Of a stretch of 64,000 bases of DNA, positions 1-11,984 are shown piece by piece (the first letter of the stretch is position 1; the number at the start of each line of letters is the position of its first letter). A program made the position numbers and the translations under genes. The stretch comes from Petrosia ficiformis (taxonomy: Eukaryota; Porifera; Demospongiae; Haplosclerida; Petrosiidae). The notes beneath the pieces were generated by a model. The model had not been told where the DNA came from and did no database searches. It saw only the letters and a program-made list of their open reading frames with translations. The stretch spans positions 44,517,037 through 44,581,036 of the forward strand of contig OX345636.1 in assembly GCA_947044365.1 (NCBI GenBank), given 5' to 3'.

Positions 1-55
1 AATATATCCTTTCTACAAATGTATTATAGCTAAAATGTATACTATAATTATATAG

Positions 56-1426
56 GTCTGTTTTGTTGGGGAATCAGCAGTGGATACTGGAGGACCCAGT
101 AGAGAATTTTGGCGTATTTTAATGTCCTCCATTGATGATCAAATGTGTAGGGGATACGAAGGGAAAGTATTCATTCATGATGTTACAGCTCTGCAGGTAC
201 ACTGTGTTAACTTAATGAATTTGTGATTAACATTATTAATTTTGTTTTATCTGCACAGAAATTACATTTTAAAGCTGTTGGTATGCTAGTAGCAATGTCA
301 ATTTTGCAAGGAGGTCCAGGTTTACCCATTCTTTCACATCATGTTTATACCTATATGGCAACGAAAAAATACAGTAATTTAAAAATTGAAATAAAGGATG
401 TTCCAGATATTGGAGTTCAAAAATTGTTGAATGAGGTATTATAAATGAATATATATATATATTTTTAGGGATACTAATTCATGTTATTATGAATCAGATA
501 ACAAATGCTGAATCTTTAAATTCGTTACGAAAAATTTTTGAATGTGAAGATGCTGTTTCCCTAGTTGCTGAAACAGGATATCGTGTGCCATTATTTACAA
601 TGGAGATGAAGGACAAAGATGGTCTTTGTGATGTTCTGAAAATTTACTACACAATTATCAAAGCTCTACCAGAAGTGGACCAATTTTGTTCAGGTTTGGA
701 ATCTCTGGGTGTGCTATCGGCCCTAGCTGAATATCCCCTGTTGATGAAGAAATTGTTTGTACCACTTGACAAGGTTACAATCAATAAAGGTGAAAATATT
801 AATCACCATAGCAATATGATATTTATTTTATTCTTTATTGTTCTACATGCATTTGATTTTCTTACATAATTATATTGTTCTGTACATTTTTAGCTTTCAT
901 AAAGAAGATCTTTCCGCCTATGTTTAAGCCACTTGGCGACCCTGCAAGAGCAAAGGAGGAGGAAATATATTTGTTCTTTCTGGAATTTGTACAAGAGTGC
1001 CTAGGTTATAATTAGTTTATGCAATATTGTTGTTATGTATAAACCCATAGAAATGGAACAGCCTTGTGGTGGTGGTTCATTATTGGTTTAAGGATGTTTG
1101 AACCCAATACATGTATATTGTGTACATGCATGCTACTTAAAATTTAACTATTATTATTATTATATAACATAGATGGAAAAGTATTTACTATGAACGGAGA
1201 CCAGGTGACTTGCCCAAAAATTTTAATTTTTGCCACTGGTGCTGATCAACCTCCACCCTTGGGGTTTCCTGAACAGGGAAAGATTGTATTTTCACCACAG
1301 ATACTTGGTACAGCCTCTACTTGTGAGATGACTATTTTTTTGCCCTGTCAACACAAAAATTATGAGAGTTTCAAAGATCTTATGATAGAGTCCATTATGG
1401 GGCATGGAGGATTTGGTCAACCATAA
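56..1426 (+). CDS. HECT-domain E3 ubiquitin ligase, C-terminal exons (5' end outside window)
   Basis: HECT ligases take ubiquitin from an E2 onto a catalytic cysteine and pass it to substrate. Five exons are readable: 56-196, 259-435, 498-789, 894-1004 and 1173-1426, all bounded by GT..AG and joining in phase to 324 residues. The first exon carries DTGGPSREFWR, the N-lobe signature, and the second LLQGGPGLP. The third has AETGYRVPLFTMEMKDKD. The last contains FATGADQPPPLGFP and the catalytic loop ASTCEMTIFLP, with Cys in the expected place, and ends IMGHGGFGQP, close to the usual GFG tail. For exon 3 I chose the acceptor at 496-497, because the AG at 467-468 puts a stop in frame. Upstream exons, start and any substrate-binding domain lie left of the window. 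The architecture suggests a G2E3-like HECT protein, but that subfamily name is inference. Confidence 0.9.
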
Positions 1427-1510
1427 ACCTGTTTTTCTTGCACATATAATGTCGTTGTAAACATTATTATTTCTTTGTTGATTACTTTGCAAGTTGATAA
1501 TTAACTGAAA

Positions 1511-1703
1511 AGAATTTATTATTCAAGACAAGTTTTCAAAGAGAATACTTCAACTCATAATTATTTTATAGTGGGGCTTTAAGTATAAAATTAAATTTTG
1601 AAATGAAAAGAAAGTACAAACAGAATTTACTATTTCAAGACAAGTTTTTCAAGAGAAGACTTAATTCATATAATTATTTTATAATGGGGTTTTAAGTATA
1701 AAT
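1511..1703. repeat. Direct duplication, two diverged copies about 111 bp apart
   Basis: The stretch beginning AGAATTTATTATTCAAGACA at 1511 recurs with a few changes at 1622. Both copies end in TTTAAGTATAAA. It lies between the convergent 3' ends of the HECT gene and the integrase gene, and the second copy overlaps the last codons and stop of the integrase gene. Confidence 0.7.
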
Positions 1704-4308
1704 ATTCATTTTAATTTTCACAAACTGCAAGCATGAAAGGTAAACATCAACACCATATTCTACACTTGCTTCTAGTGGGTTGATAATGCTACAAAGTTCC
1801 ATGTAATCATTTCTTGATAACAACTGAGGTATCAAAGGCACATTTACATTTGCATCATCTAGATCTTCAGATAAAGGTCCATCCCAGTCAATTGTTCTAT
1901 CAGCATCACAATGATCCTAAAAAAAAGCAAGATGCTAAATTACAGCCATATATAACAAACAAATACATAATTTCACTAAGCCTCCCCATGGACAGTATTA
2001 AGTCTGCACTTTAATATATAGCTATATACACCCACTACCCACATCAAATACACAGGCCTGGAAATTTACCAACCTCATGAACATAACTTTAAGTGTTTTA
2101 GAAGATTAAACATTGTTTTATGGGTGTTTGTAAAACCTGGACTCTGGACTGGACTGGACTGGACTGGACTGGACTCGGATCAACTATAATATTCGCCACC
2201 TCATTAATTATGCACGATAGGTGTGGCAGGTGGCTTACCGGATTCACGCATCCAACTTCTCTATTACACTGATGGGGACCCTACCGATACAAAGCTAACC
2301 CTAGGATGTACGACCAAGGGACCCTATTACCTGGGTTTTACATTTCTCCTCGACCTATTTCCTGGGTTTTACGTTAAACGGGTTAGTACAAACACCAGAT
2401 CTTCATCGCTTGATAATCATCATCCACCATCGTTGTACGCTTACACGCCGATTCACGTAGTTTCAGTTAATTAATTGACAGTTATTATAAACTCTCCAGC
2501 CCGGTCCAGTCCAGTCCAGTCCAGTCCAGTCCAGTCCAGAGTCCAGGTTTTACAAACACCCTTGTTTTATAGCTTGTCTGGCCTGGCACCTCCTTATAAA
2601 AACGCCCTTTCACCACATGTAAACAAGGCAAGTTATTTTTGTCTTTGAACATGCATTGAACATTGAACTGATTATACTTTATCTAATATAGAAATGTTAG
2701 TCCTTGTAACAAGGGTCAAGAAGTAAATAAGCTTTCTGTTAAAATACTACACTGCATAATTAATCACAAGAAAGTTTTCCACTCACAGTCATGCACTATC
2801 TTACAGAAATTGAACATGGTATATACATTAACCCTGGTACATGCACTTCCTGTATTTAGTTTGCTTACAATTGGTGTTGGATGATATCCTGTTATCCACA
2901 ACTGCGATGGAGATTTACCAGAGGCTGTACGAAGAGAATGATTGTTCCAGGTGGATACAAAATTTTGTAGGCTGCTATTTATCCGGGGAATAAACACATA
3001 ATGAAGGCAGAATAAACAGACTTCATCATCACGATCCAAAATGTTAGTTTCTTCCATGTGATAGAAGAGGCTGTAGTACAAAAATGTGCAACTTACAAAC
3101 AAGTCACGCCAAAGACGCTCAATTCTTTGATTGTGGACACTTCTACCACAAATAAAACTTGATCTGTTAGGGCCACGTTGGCATATCATGTAATCAGCTA
3201 CGAGTGTGTTTTCTCGTCCTCTGTCTGCACGAACACGACTTGGACAACTGTACTTCATGACTGCTTCTGTAAATAACTGCAAGACATTGTCAGCTTGATT
3301 GTTATCACTACAACGCAAATAAACTATTAGACGACTGTATCCATCGATTCCCCCATGCACAACTAGTCTCCATCTATCAGTAAAGAAAAGAAGATGCCTA
3401 TATGCATGTAATACTAATGAAAGTAAATATTAACATAATTATTATAATTATCATAATCAATTAACCTACCTTATTAACTTATGGTTACCATCAATATGCC
3501 AGAGCCAGTTTGGACCAGGTACAGAATACTTTCTCCGGCTAATTAACCTGAGACGACGTAAACAAGACCCTTCAGGATCTACACGTCTTTGACATTCTCT
3601 TATTCTATGTAAAGGTACACGAATTCCAATGGAAATAAAATAACCATGCATTAAGCAATTTCCCCAATTAGGATGTAAAGATTGAACATAACGAATGATA
3701 GATTCAATTTGTTCATCTGTTATTTCACTATACGTTTCTTTCACAGATAGTCCAAAATGGGTCATCCGTCGTCTTATTGTACTCACAGAAATGCCAAGTA
3801 GAACTGCAATATCTGTTACACTAAACCTGTTTTCAATTAAGGCTTTTAACTGTGAACCAGATACGTTGAAACAAGGTCTGCCAACACAACCAGTCATAAC
3901 TACTGCAGATTGATAGCAGAGTCGAGTTTGAGAAATTTGGAGTTTGTCAACGACAGATGACAGTATAGTAAAAGATCTTTGCACGAATGTCAACGTTTCA
4001 TTTGTGAATGAAACGCCTTCACTTTCTTTTGCAAGCAGCTCCCGAAGAACCATTTCCAATCTCCACTTGTAGCCCTCGACTACATCTAAACACATTGATC
4101 TTCCATCTACAAACATGGAAAGGTCAGAAGAGATGCTCCGCAAGCTTTGTATTATCCAGCTAAATTCCATACTTGATCGTTGTGATGCGACAGTGACGAA
4201 TTGATTACTGTCACAGCCCCGCCTTTCAGAGAGTACCGACCGTACAGAGGATTTCAGTTCCGTTGACACAATTCCGTAACCACACTCTCCATATAATAGT
4301 ACGTACAT
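1692..4308 (-). CDS. DDE integrase-core protein, three exons, apparently intact
   Basis: Exons on the minus strand are 4308-3470, 3373-2869 and 1916-1692. The phases match at both introns, giving 522 codons and a stop. An N-terminal part without recognised domain is followed by a helix-turn-helix at residues about 153-190 (FSVTDIAVLLGISVSTIRRR). The integrase fold then shows the DDE triad: D273 in WLWHIDGNHK, D330 in RVRADRGREN and E365 in HNQRIERLWRD, the last two 35 apart. The third exon (DWDGPLSEDLDD to YGVDVYLSCLQFV) matches my recollection of the C-terminal tail of this metazoan integrase-core family, and I found it by following the donor GTAAGC at 2868. Without that splice the reading frame runs on into intron to 2764. 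Neither terminal inverted repeats nor a mobile copy are evident, so it may be a stable host gene. The start at 4308 is the first Met; it lies inside an inverted repeat, so Met47 is an alternative. Confidence 0.75.
2122..2561. mobile_element. 440-bp MITE with 9-bp target duplication, in integrase intron 2
   Basis: Perfect 9-bp flanks TTGTTTTAT lie at 2113-2121 and 2562-2570. The terminal inverted repeats start GGGTGTTTGTAAAACCTGG and continue into a pentamer array, GGACT repeated about six times at the left (2146-2175), with its complement repeated about seven times at the right (2505-2539). No transposase is encoded. A 9-bp duplication suggests Mutator-like mobilisation; the class is inference. 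Confidence 0.85.
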
Positions 4309-4345
4309 AATTTTATATGGAGGGTGTGGTTACGGAACTGAAATT
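4254..4345. repeat. Imperfect inverted repeat at the 5' end of the integrase gene
   Basis: ATTTCAGTTCCG at the left and CGGAACTGAAAT at the right bracket inner arms CCGTAACCACAC / GTGTGGTTACGG and CCATATAA / TTATATGG. The left arm has an extra 14 bases. The annotated start codon of the integrase gene falls in the loop. It could be an old insertion at the promoter or the decayed end of an element. Confidence 0.6.
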
Positions 4346-4451
4346 GAAGGCGTTTCATTCATTCCGTAGCACCTACAGTTTCTTAACCCGCGGGGGCTTT
4401 TGAAAAAAAAATTTAATAATAATTCTAACAATAATTCCAACCACACCTACC

Positions 4452-4660
4452 ATGTATTATATAATTATGATTGCGAGGTGTGGCTCCAGTGGCGTATATT
4501 ATTATATTCCGACACTTGTCAAGTTTGTTTATTTGAGATGGCCTTTTAGAAGCGAAGTAAAGCAGACTATTTTTGACTGTTTAGATGTGAATCCGTTAGA
4601 TTCTTCTGCTTCTAAGCAACAAAGGCAGCAGAAACTGATGAACAGGAGATGTAGCTGGTA
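4452..4660 (+). other. Possible coding exon, unrecognised
   Basis: About 69 open codons run into a strong donor (CTG|GTAAGTAA at 4661). The peptide reads plausibly (YLRWPFRSEVKQTIF, then SSASKQQRQQKLM), but I recognise no domain and found no partner exon. A chance open frame is just as likely. Confidence 0.2.
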
Positions 4661-4664
4661 AGTA

Positions 4665-5715
4665 ATGATATCAGGACCACTAATGATTTTAAAAGTTGTA
4701 TGTACAAGTGTAACAGGAGTTCTTGGCGGAGTTCCTGACAACATCGCAGTATCACCAGAACTGTCCGTTTATTAACTTCTTGGTTGCGTTATTCATTTCA
4801 TTATTATTATTAATCGACACGCCCATCATGAATAAATAATTAGCCCAAACTTTAAGTCGTGTATCCAAGTTCCTCAGGACCTTTTGATATAAACTGAGAC
4901 GGTATAGTGTTTATATACTAAGGTGTGCAATTGTCTATCATTTATTCAATCAATTATTCATTCAAATTATTATTAATGACAAGGGTAATGGTAATACTAT
5001 TGTTTCTGTATTTCTCCGTTTCTCGTTACTCATTTTAGTACTACCCTAATATTTTGGGGCAGGATGAAGACTTCGTCATGTGTTCGGAGGTGTGTGCAAC
5101 GATCAATTTATAAACAAGAATATATATACATATAACAACAGAAATAATCAATTCCATATCTATACTTCTTAACATTACTTCCAAACTATCATACACTGGC
5201 GGCAACAACTAAATCACAGCGACTAACTACCGACAGTGGTAGAGACACAAGACACTTTGTTTAGTTTTAAGTCATGTGAACAATATTTAACAATTTTTCC
5301 TCTCACCCTTTAAAGAGATTTCCACATGACTCCATACTGAAAGATTTACCAATAAGCCTAAAAAAAGTCAAGTTAATCTTGAAAACAACACGTGTGACAT
5401 CCCGTGTTATATGTGAAGACTCTATATCACTGTAACTATTCTTCTTTTCACAAGTACGCAGTCCCATAATGCATAATCAGACAGTTAATTTTACATAAAA
5501 AGATCCAAGTTATATATAGGAGTTTGGTTTTACTCTCTCTCTTCCTTGTATCATGCACCTGCATTTGTTTGTCAAAATGCATGATCCTCATAATACAACC
5601 ACCTACTTACTAGTACTTTTGATATGTAATTAGTAAGTATTAAAATTAATTTTAAAGTTATTTCTATTGTAGGAAACAATAATTTGTTTGAAAATATAAT
5701 TTGAAAAAATTTAAA
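4665..5715. other. No gene recognised
   Basis: AT-rich sequence with scattered stops in all frames. I see no splice-linked coding pieces, no RNA gene and no clear repeat. Confidence 0.5.
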
Positions 5716-5719
5716 AGAT

Positions 5720-5850
5720 GATGGTCTCTTTTTTTAGAAAAAAAACTGTTCAAAATATTTTTTTGATGGTCTCTTTTTTTAGAAAAAAAATTGTTCAAAA
5801 TATTTTTTTGATGGTCTCTTTTTTTAGAAAAAAAAGTTGTTCCAAATATA
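5720..5850. repeat. Tandem repeat, 45 bp x about 3
   Basis: GATGGTCTCTTTTTTTAGAA begins at 5720, 5765 and 5810, followed by a run of A and a (G)TTCAAAATATTTTTTT tail. It sits just upstream of the retrotransposon remnant. Confidence 0.85.
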
Positions 5851-5944
5851 TTTTATCATAATTTAACATGCTCTAATTAATTATCAACTTTTTCGTAAAG
5901 ATAGAAACCGACATTCATTCTAATATTTTTTCTGTCCCTTTAAA

Positions 5945-8576
5945 GCTTTCTTGTGATCTTGAACTGCTTTTGGTTTCAGTTAAAGTTTTCAACCAAACAT
6001 TTACTCTTGGTTCCTATTATAGACCTCCTTCCTTGCTTAATGGCGTTTCAGATTTAGTTGAACTTCTTTCTTCTATTCCTCCTGAGTCTATTCAAAATCT
6101 TATAATTGCTGGGGATTTTAATGTTGACATGTCTTCCCCAAGTGGTCGTCTATTTAGTGACTTTTCCTTCCTTTTAAACTCTTTCTCTTTGTCTCAGATA
6201 GTATCTTCACCTACTCGTACTCCTGTATGTGGTTCTTGTTCTATTATTGATCTTGTTCTTGTTCTTGATAGTTTAAGTGCCTCATTGGTAATTTTACCTC
6301 CAGTTTCTTCCTCCGATCATAATTCTGTACTTTCTACTGTTTCTCTCAGATCTTCTGCCCATTTTAACAGACAGCCTTCGAAACGTAAAATTTGGCTATA
6401 TCATCTTGCTGATTTTGATATGGCTAATTTTCTTTTATCTTCAATTCCTTGGGATACTCTTCTCTCTTCTGATTAGATCTATCATGGAATACTTTTAAGG
6501 ATAATTTTATGAGAGTAATTGATCAATGTATTCCATCGAAGTATTCTTCTCCATCTTCTTTCCCTCCTTGGATTGATTCTGAGTTGAAAATTAAAATTAA
6601 ACGTCTTCAAAAGCTCTTTACTCAAGCTTTAATGTTCTTCAATTCGTCAAACCTATTGTTCTCTTCGAAATTATATAACCTCTACTATTAGATTAAAGAA
6701 ATTTTAATTCTTTCGCTCTCTATCTTCCTCTTATCCTAAGAAGTTCTGGTCTTATGTTCGATCTACAAGAAAAACTTCCTCATCTGTTCCCCCTCTCATT
6801 TTTAAAGGTAAAATCTTTACCTCTGATTGTGACAAAGCTGATATTTTGAATGAATATTTTTCTGGTTGTTTCAATTCATCCATTCCTCCCCTTTCCTCTT
6901 TTTTACCTGCTTTTGGCCAGTCCTCTCTTCCTCCATCTTACCTCTGTACTCAGTCTCAAGTTCTTTCTTTGATTGCAAATCTGCCTCTTGACTCTGCTTC
7001 TGGTCCTGATTTCATTTCCACTCGTATGCTCAAACACACTGCTCACTCTATCGTCTCTCCTCTCACCCATATTTTTAATTTATCTCTGTCTTTAGGTCGT
7101 GTTCCTTCCGATTGGAAAAATTCTTTTATTGTTCCCATACCAAAATCCTCTTCTTATACCAGTGATCCTTCCAACTATCGTCCTATATCTTTACTTTCTG
7201 TGGTTAGTAAAATTCTTGAAAAGCATCCATACTCTACAGGTTTTGTTTAGACTATAATCTCGTGTCCCCCTATCAATTTGGTTTCTTACCTTTTCGTTCA
7301 ACCTCTTCAGCTCTTCTATTTGCTATTAACTCTTTTCACAAAATTCTTCAAAACAATAAAGCAATTTGTGCTTGCTTTCTTGATCTCAAGAAAGCATTCG
7401 ATACTGTTCCTCGTCCATTAATTGACCTTCTTTCCTCTCTCAATTGTCCTCCTAGTTTGGCTTCATTCATATTTATCATCTTGTTCTCAGCAAGTTGTTC
7501 TTAATGGAGCCTCCTCTTCTTCTCTTCCAGTTCTATCTGGAGTTCCTCAAGGACCCATTCTTGGACCTCTTCTCTTTCTCATTTACGTATTACTTCCGTT
7601 CCTTTATCCCCCTCTTCTACTCTATGCTGATGACATTCTTATCTTTCGCCCAATTGATAATGAATTGGACCTTTCTACTTTCCAAAATGATCTTAAATCT
7701 ATATCCTTGTGGCTTTCCACTAATTTCCTCTCTCTGAATCTTTCGAAATCTAAATATATGTTTCTATCTTATAGGCGTTCTATATTTATTAATTCGCTTC
7801 CTCCTCTCTGTCTTTTTGGTTCACCTTTGGAATTAGTTACTGAATTTAAGTATTTAGGTGTCACCATATGTTCTTCTTTATCTTGGTCTCCCCACATTTC
7901 TAACATTTGTGCAAAGGCTCGTAAATTACTTGGTCTTTTGTATCGACACTTTTATTTCTATTCTGATACTTCTACACTTTTACATCTTTATATTTCCCTT
8001 ATTCGTCCTCATCTGGAATACTGCTCTTTTCTTTTTGACCCTCATTCTTCTCATCTCTCTTCTAAAATTGAAAATGTCCAACAATTTGCTTGTAAAATTT
8101 GCAGCAAAGATTGGTCTTCTGATTACACCTTTCTTCTTTCTAAACTTCAACTACCTACTCTTCACTCTCGTCGTCAAAGTGCAAAACTGATTTTTCTCTT
8201 CAAAATTCTCCATAATCTATTGAAATTCTCCATAATCTGGTTGATTTCCCTGATCCTCCTCTTCAATTTCGGCCTGTTCCTTCCTATAATCTTCGTGCCT
8301 CTTATTCTCAGAATCTTCAATATATCACTTACAAGACCCAGTCTGCTCTGAATTCTTTTTTCCCAGATTCGATTAAGTTATGGAATTCTTTGCCGCACCA
8401 TGTTAAATCATCTAAGTCAATAAGTCAACTGAAGTTTTATATTAGATCTTATATGTAATAAAGTTATATCCTAAATATTTAATTAAGTTCTGTTTTTCTT
8501 TTGTTTATGTAAACTTACTCTTCATATTAGCCCTCGGCTATTCAGTATTTATGCTAACAAATACAAAAAAAAAAAT
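5945..8576 (+). pseudogene. Non-LTR retrotransposon (Jockey/CR1-like), 5'-truncated and frameshifted
   Basis: This is a dead copy of an element that moves by target-primed reverse transcription. From left to right: the C-terminal half of an AP endonuclease (GSYYRPP, then IAGDFNVD, then SSDHNS, about 5970-6476); a broken linker; and reverse transcriptase with PIPKSSSYTSDPSNYRPISL, QFGFLPFRST, FLDLKKAFDTV, GVPQGPILGPLLF and the catalytic box LLYADDILIF. The usual C-terminal tail FFPDSIKLWNSLPHHV follows, ending in TAA at 8456-8458. The frame changes near 6480, 7250 and 7470, so no functional polyprotein is possible. After the stop there is a 3' UTR and an A-run at 8565-8575. The sense strand is strikingly pyrimidine-rich. 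The N-terminal half of the endonuclease and any ORF1 are missing. Confidence 0.9.
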
Positions 8577-8580
8577 TACA

Positions 8581-9860
8581 TTGTTTTATTTAATCAGAAT
8601 GTAGTGAAAACCTAGAACCCAAGTATTTAATTTGTCTTGAGTGTCTATATGATGTGGCGAGGATAATCGATCAAAGACTCAATAGAGTCCATCCTTGGCG
8701 GCATGTTGTATATACTTACTCAACATCTCATAAAATTATGTTATTTTATAATATCAATGGATGAGACTGCCATGTGTGTTCAATAGCTACACTCACTTTG
8801 AAAGTAGTACAAAACACCTTAGTAACTGTTGAAATTAAAATAAAATACTGTATATAATAGTCTTTTTTCTGAGTCAATTACAAGCTGCCATTATGTTTTT
8901 TTGGAATTGATTCTCTTTGTTTTAGTTCATTTGACCTTTAGAGGCGTAACGGTTATTTGATATATCAAGAGTTCTACATATACACTCAATAAACATGTCT
9001 ATATAGTTGATTGCTATTGTCCGACATTGTCATTTACATTTAACCATTGCAGTGTGTATAATGGAGTTTGCATGACCTTAACATGAATAAATTAAAAACT
9101 ACAAATCCTATACATGTGCCGGTTTGTGTATCTGTGTAACTTAAGGTGTTAAGTTCAAATGTTTCTGAATGTTTTAATTACGAGTGGCCATTTTGTAGTT
9201 GGAATCATATGTCTTTGTTCTGTTACTATTGACCTTTAGACGCCTAATAGTTATTTATTAGATATAGTAACTTAAAAATGGTCAAAATGCATACACATAC
9301 ACTTAATAAACATGTCTACATAGAATATTTGCATGGTGTATTGTAACATTCTATTTTCACAGTGATGATTCAACTATGAAGTGGGAGAAAACACTTACGT
9401 ACTATGAAACTTGATTTGGTACATGAATTCAAAAAAATATAAAATTAAAACCACAAATTCTATGATTGTGTTAGTTGGGTAATTCGTGTACCTTTCGGAG
9501 CTGAGTTCATATTTTCTGAAATGTTTCAATTATGAGCAGCCGCTTTCTAGTTACCATCATTTATCTCTGTTTAGTTCCAATTGACCTAATGGTTATTTGA
9601 TGAATATAATAACTTAAAATGGTCAAAACATGTACATACATATACACTCAGTAAACATGCCTACATTGAACACAGACGATAGTTTCATCCCATTGATATT
9701 ACAAATATATAATTTTATGAGATGTTGAGTAAGTATATACAACATGACAAGAATGGACTCCATTGAGTCTTCGTTTATCTTCACCACATCATATAGACAC
9801 TCAGGACAATAAAGTACTTGGGTTCTAGGTTTTCACTATATTCGAATTAAATAAAACAAT
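8581..9860. mobile_element. Non-autonomous element with about 170-bp terminal inverted repeats
   Basis: The left arm 8581-8757 and right arm 9693-9859 are inverted copies sharing TTGTTTTATTTAAT, GTGAAAACCTAGAACCCAAG, GAGTGTCTATATGATGTGG and TACTTACTCAACATCTCAT. No coding frame lies inside. The left end begins within a few bases of the poly-A tail of the retrotransposon, so one inserted against the other. I could not define a target duplication. Confidence 0.75.
8850..9670. repeat. Three diverged tandem copies inside the long-TIR element
   Basis: Units of roughly 320-345 bp each contain a GACCT(TTAGA) motif, a GGTTATTTGAT-like motif and then ACACTCAATAAACATGTCT. The AAACATG landmark is at about 8991, 9308 and 9653. 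Confidence 0.7.
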
Positions 9861-10738
9861 ATAATTATTGTAGAAGTAGAATCATCCATCAGTTTTAAGA
9901 GAGCAAGAAGAGACATCACTCAGATAATTGCTCTTATATTATGCATGCAAGTTGGTTTGTATGTTCAACAAACAAACATATCACCCACTCTGTCTTCAAA
10001 GCTTACTTTACATAGAAAGTAGTTCACAAATACAGGTCACAGATACCAGACCTAGGCGAATGTACAGTTCGATTGTTTAAAAAATGTTACCAACAAGCTT
10101 TGAGCATGCATAAATTATAACTTGCTCTGAAATGGAAAAGTTGCACAAATGTTTGGTTGACATAAATTACCAGTCCTACGGTATTTATCCAATTGTATAG
10201 TCTCATTGTCCTTGCATGTACGTACATGAATATCTTGTATCTGGTTTGCAGTGATGGACTTTGGAATCTAAAATAATAATATAGCTTGGCTAATAACTTA
10301 AGGTTTTAACAGAACCACTGTGCTGTATACCTATGCAGGCAGGGAGCCATTTTAAAAGCATTATAAAAATTCTAACTCTAGATCTTGCGCAAATCATTAG
10401 TACACACTGCTAAAAACTCCCTAGCCTGTTACTGGCAGCTTTGACTTGACACTTTAGTTAACCTTTTTTCCATGTAAGTACCCTTGTAGCAGTAAAAAAC
10501 AACAACACAATCAGATCATATTGAATCTAGACATCTCTGATCATGAAATGCTATTGGAGGTGCAAGATCATATTCAAAATCATAATTATGCTAATCATAA
10601 TCGTATAACAATAGTTATGAATACTATAATTCAAGAAAATTAATAGTAGAATTTTAAATTTGTATAATTAAAATTATCAAAATTTCACTCCATAATGTTA
10701 TATTATGTAATGAATTTATAAAAAAAGATGTTTTCTTT
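9861..10738. other. No gene recognised
   Basis: AT-rich sequence between the long-TIR element and the assembly gap. I see no coding exon or structured repeat. Confidence 0.5.
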
Positions 10739-10938
10739 NNNNNNNNNNNNNNNNNNNNNNNNNNNNNNNNNNNNNNNNNNNNNNNNNNNNNNNNNNNNNN
10801 NNNNNNNNNNNNNNNNNNNNNNNNNNNNNNNNNNNNNNNNNNNNNNNNNNNNNNNNNNNNNNNNNNNNNNNNNNNNNNNNNNNNNNNNNNNNNNNNNNNN
10901 NNNNNNNNNNNNNNNNNNNNNNNNNNNNNNNNNNNNNN
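10739..10938. other. Assembly gap, 200 N
   Basis: Exactly 200 N, which is probably a placeholder length. The right edge enters the GTGAC minisatellite immediately, so the join is in repetitive DNA and the order of the flanking pieces is unproven. Confidence 0.99.
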
Positions 10939-10959
10939 TCGTCCTTACAATGGGTATTT

Positions 10960-11375
10960 TTGATCACTATAATTTATATTACTGTCATGACTATAGTGAC
11001 TATTGTGACAGTAGTGACTATAGTGACTATTGTGACAGTAGGGAGTATTGTGACAATAGTGATGTTAGTGGCTATACTACTATTACTTGTACTCTAATAT
11101 AACTATTGTGACTGTTGTGACAGTAGTGACATTATGACAGCAGTGACTATTATGACAAAAGACTCAATAATTAACTGAACTATAGTGACTACTATGATAG
11201 TAGTGACTATTGTGACAGTAGTGACAGTAGTGACTATTGTGACAGTAGTGACTATTGTGACAGTAGTGACTATTGGGACAATGGTGACTAATGTGACTAA
11301 TGTAACTACTGTGACAGAAGTGACTAATGTGACAATAGTGACTAGTGTGAGAGAAATGATGATTGTGACAGTAGT
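10960..11375. repeat. GTGAC minisatellite, first block
   Basis: Irregular repeats of GTGACTATTGTGACAGTA. The flanking sequence before (ATGGGTATTTTTGATCACTA) and after (GGTAATGATATATTTAGATG) recurs at 17900-18110. Long open frames on both strands encode only Thr/Val/Ile runs and are repeat artefacts. Confidence 0.9.
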
Positions 11376-11439
11376 GAAAGGTAATGATATATTTAGATGT
11401 ATAATTTTATATATTATTGGTACACCCACATAATAATAT

Positions 11440-11765
11440 TTATATAATTATATATAATTATATATATATATATATATATATATTAGGATACACTTTACTT
11501 GTGTCTTCTGCCTAAAATGAGTATATTACTATAACTATTACCTTAAAAATCATTATATTACTATTACAAATACTTCCCAAGTCATTATTATCTTAAAAAT
11601 CATTATATTACTGTTACTATTACCTTAAAAATCAGTATATTACTATTACTATTACCTTAGTCTGTATATTTCTATTACTAATACTTCCTAAGTCAGTATA
11701 ATAATTACTTACTATTACCTTAAAAATCGTTATATTACTATTACCTCCTACGTCAGTGTTACTGT
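11440..11765. repeat. AT-rich microsatellite and TTACTATTACC repeats
   Basis: A TA run at 11462-11482 is followed by irregular copies of TATATTACTATTACTATTAC and CCTTAAAAATCA. The same sequence flanks the other minisatellite blocks at 16240-16330 and 18200-18520, so it is part of one composite repeat. Confidence 0.7.
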
Positions 11766-11984
11766 TATGGATTGCAGTTTGCATTGAGGTTTCTTTGAAG
11801 TTCTGTCATGTTTTAAACTAAATGACCATTGAATTTGATATTCTCAAAATATTATTAGTGTGATTGTGTATTTCTATATTACTCTCAATTTGAAGTATGG
11901 TTTGAATTAAATGCTGCTACAAATGTAAACAATACAAGATAATATATTCTTATTATAAATTTGTATTATCTTCCTTCTCTACAT

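Noticed and set aside
2223..2474. 83-codon frame on the plus strand
   Set aside because: It lies wholly inside the non-coding MITE 2122-2561.
2764..2868. C-terminal extension of the integrase frame to 2764
   Set aside because: A GTAAGC donor at 2868 and the in-phase exon at 1916-1692, which carries the family's tail motif, explain the gene better. The 2764-2868 codons are intron.
10716..11102. Open frames spanning the N gap
   Set aside because: Most of their length is undetermined bases.
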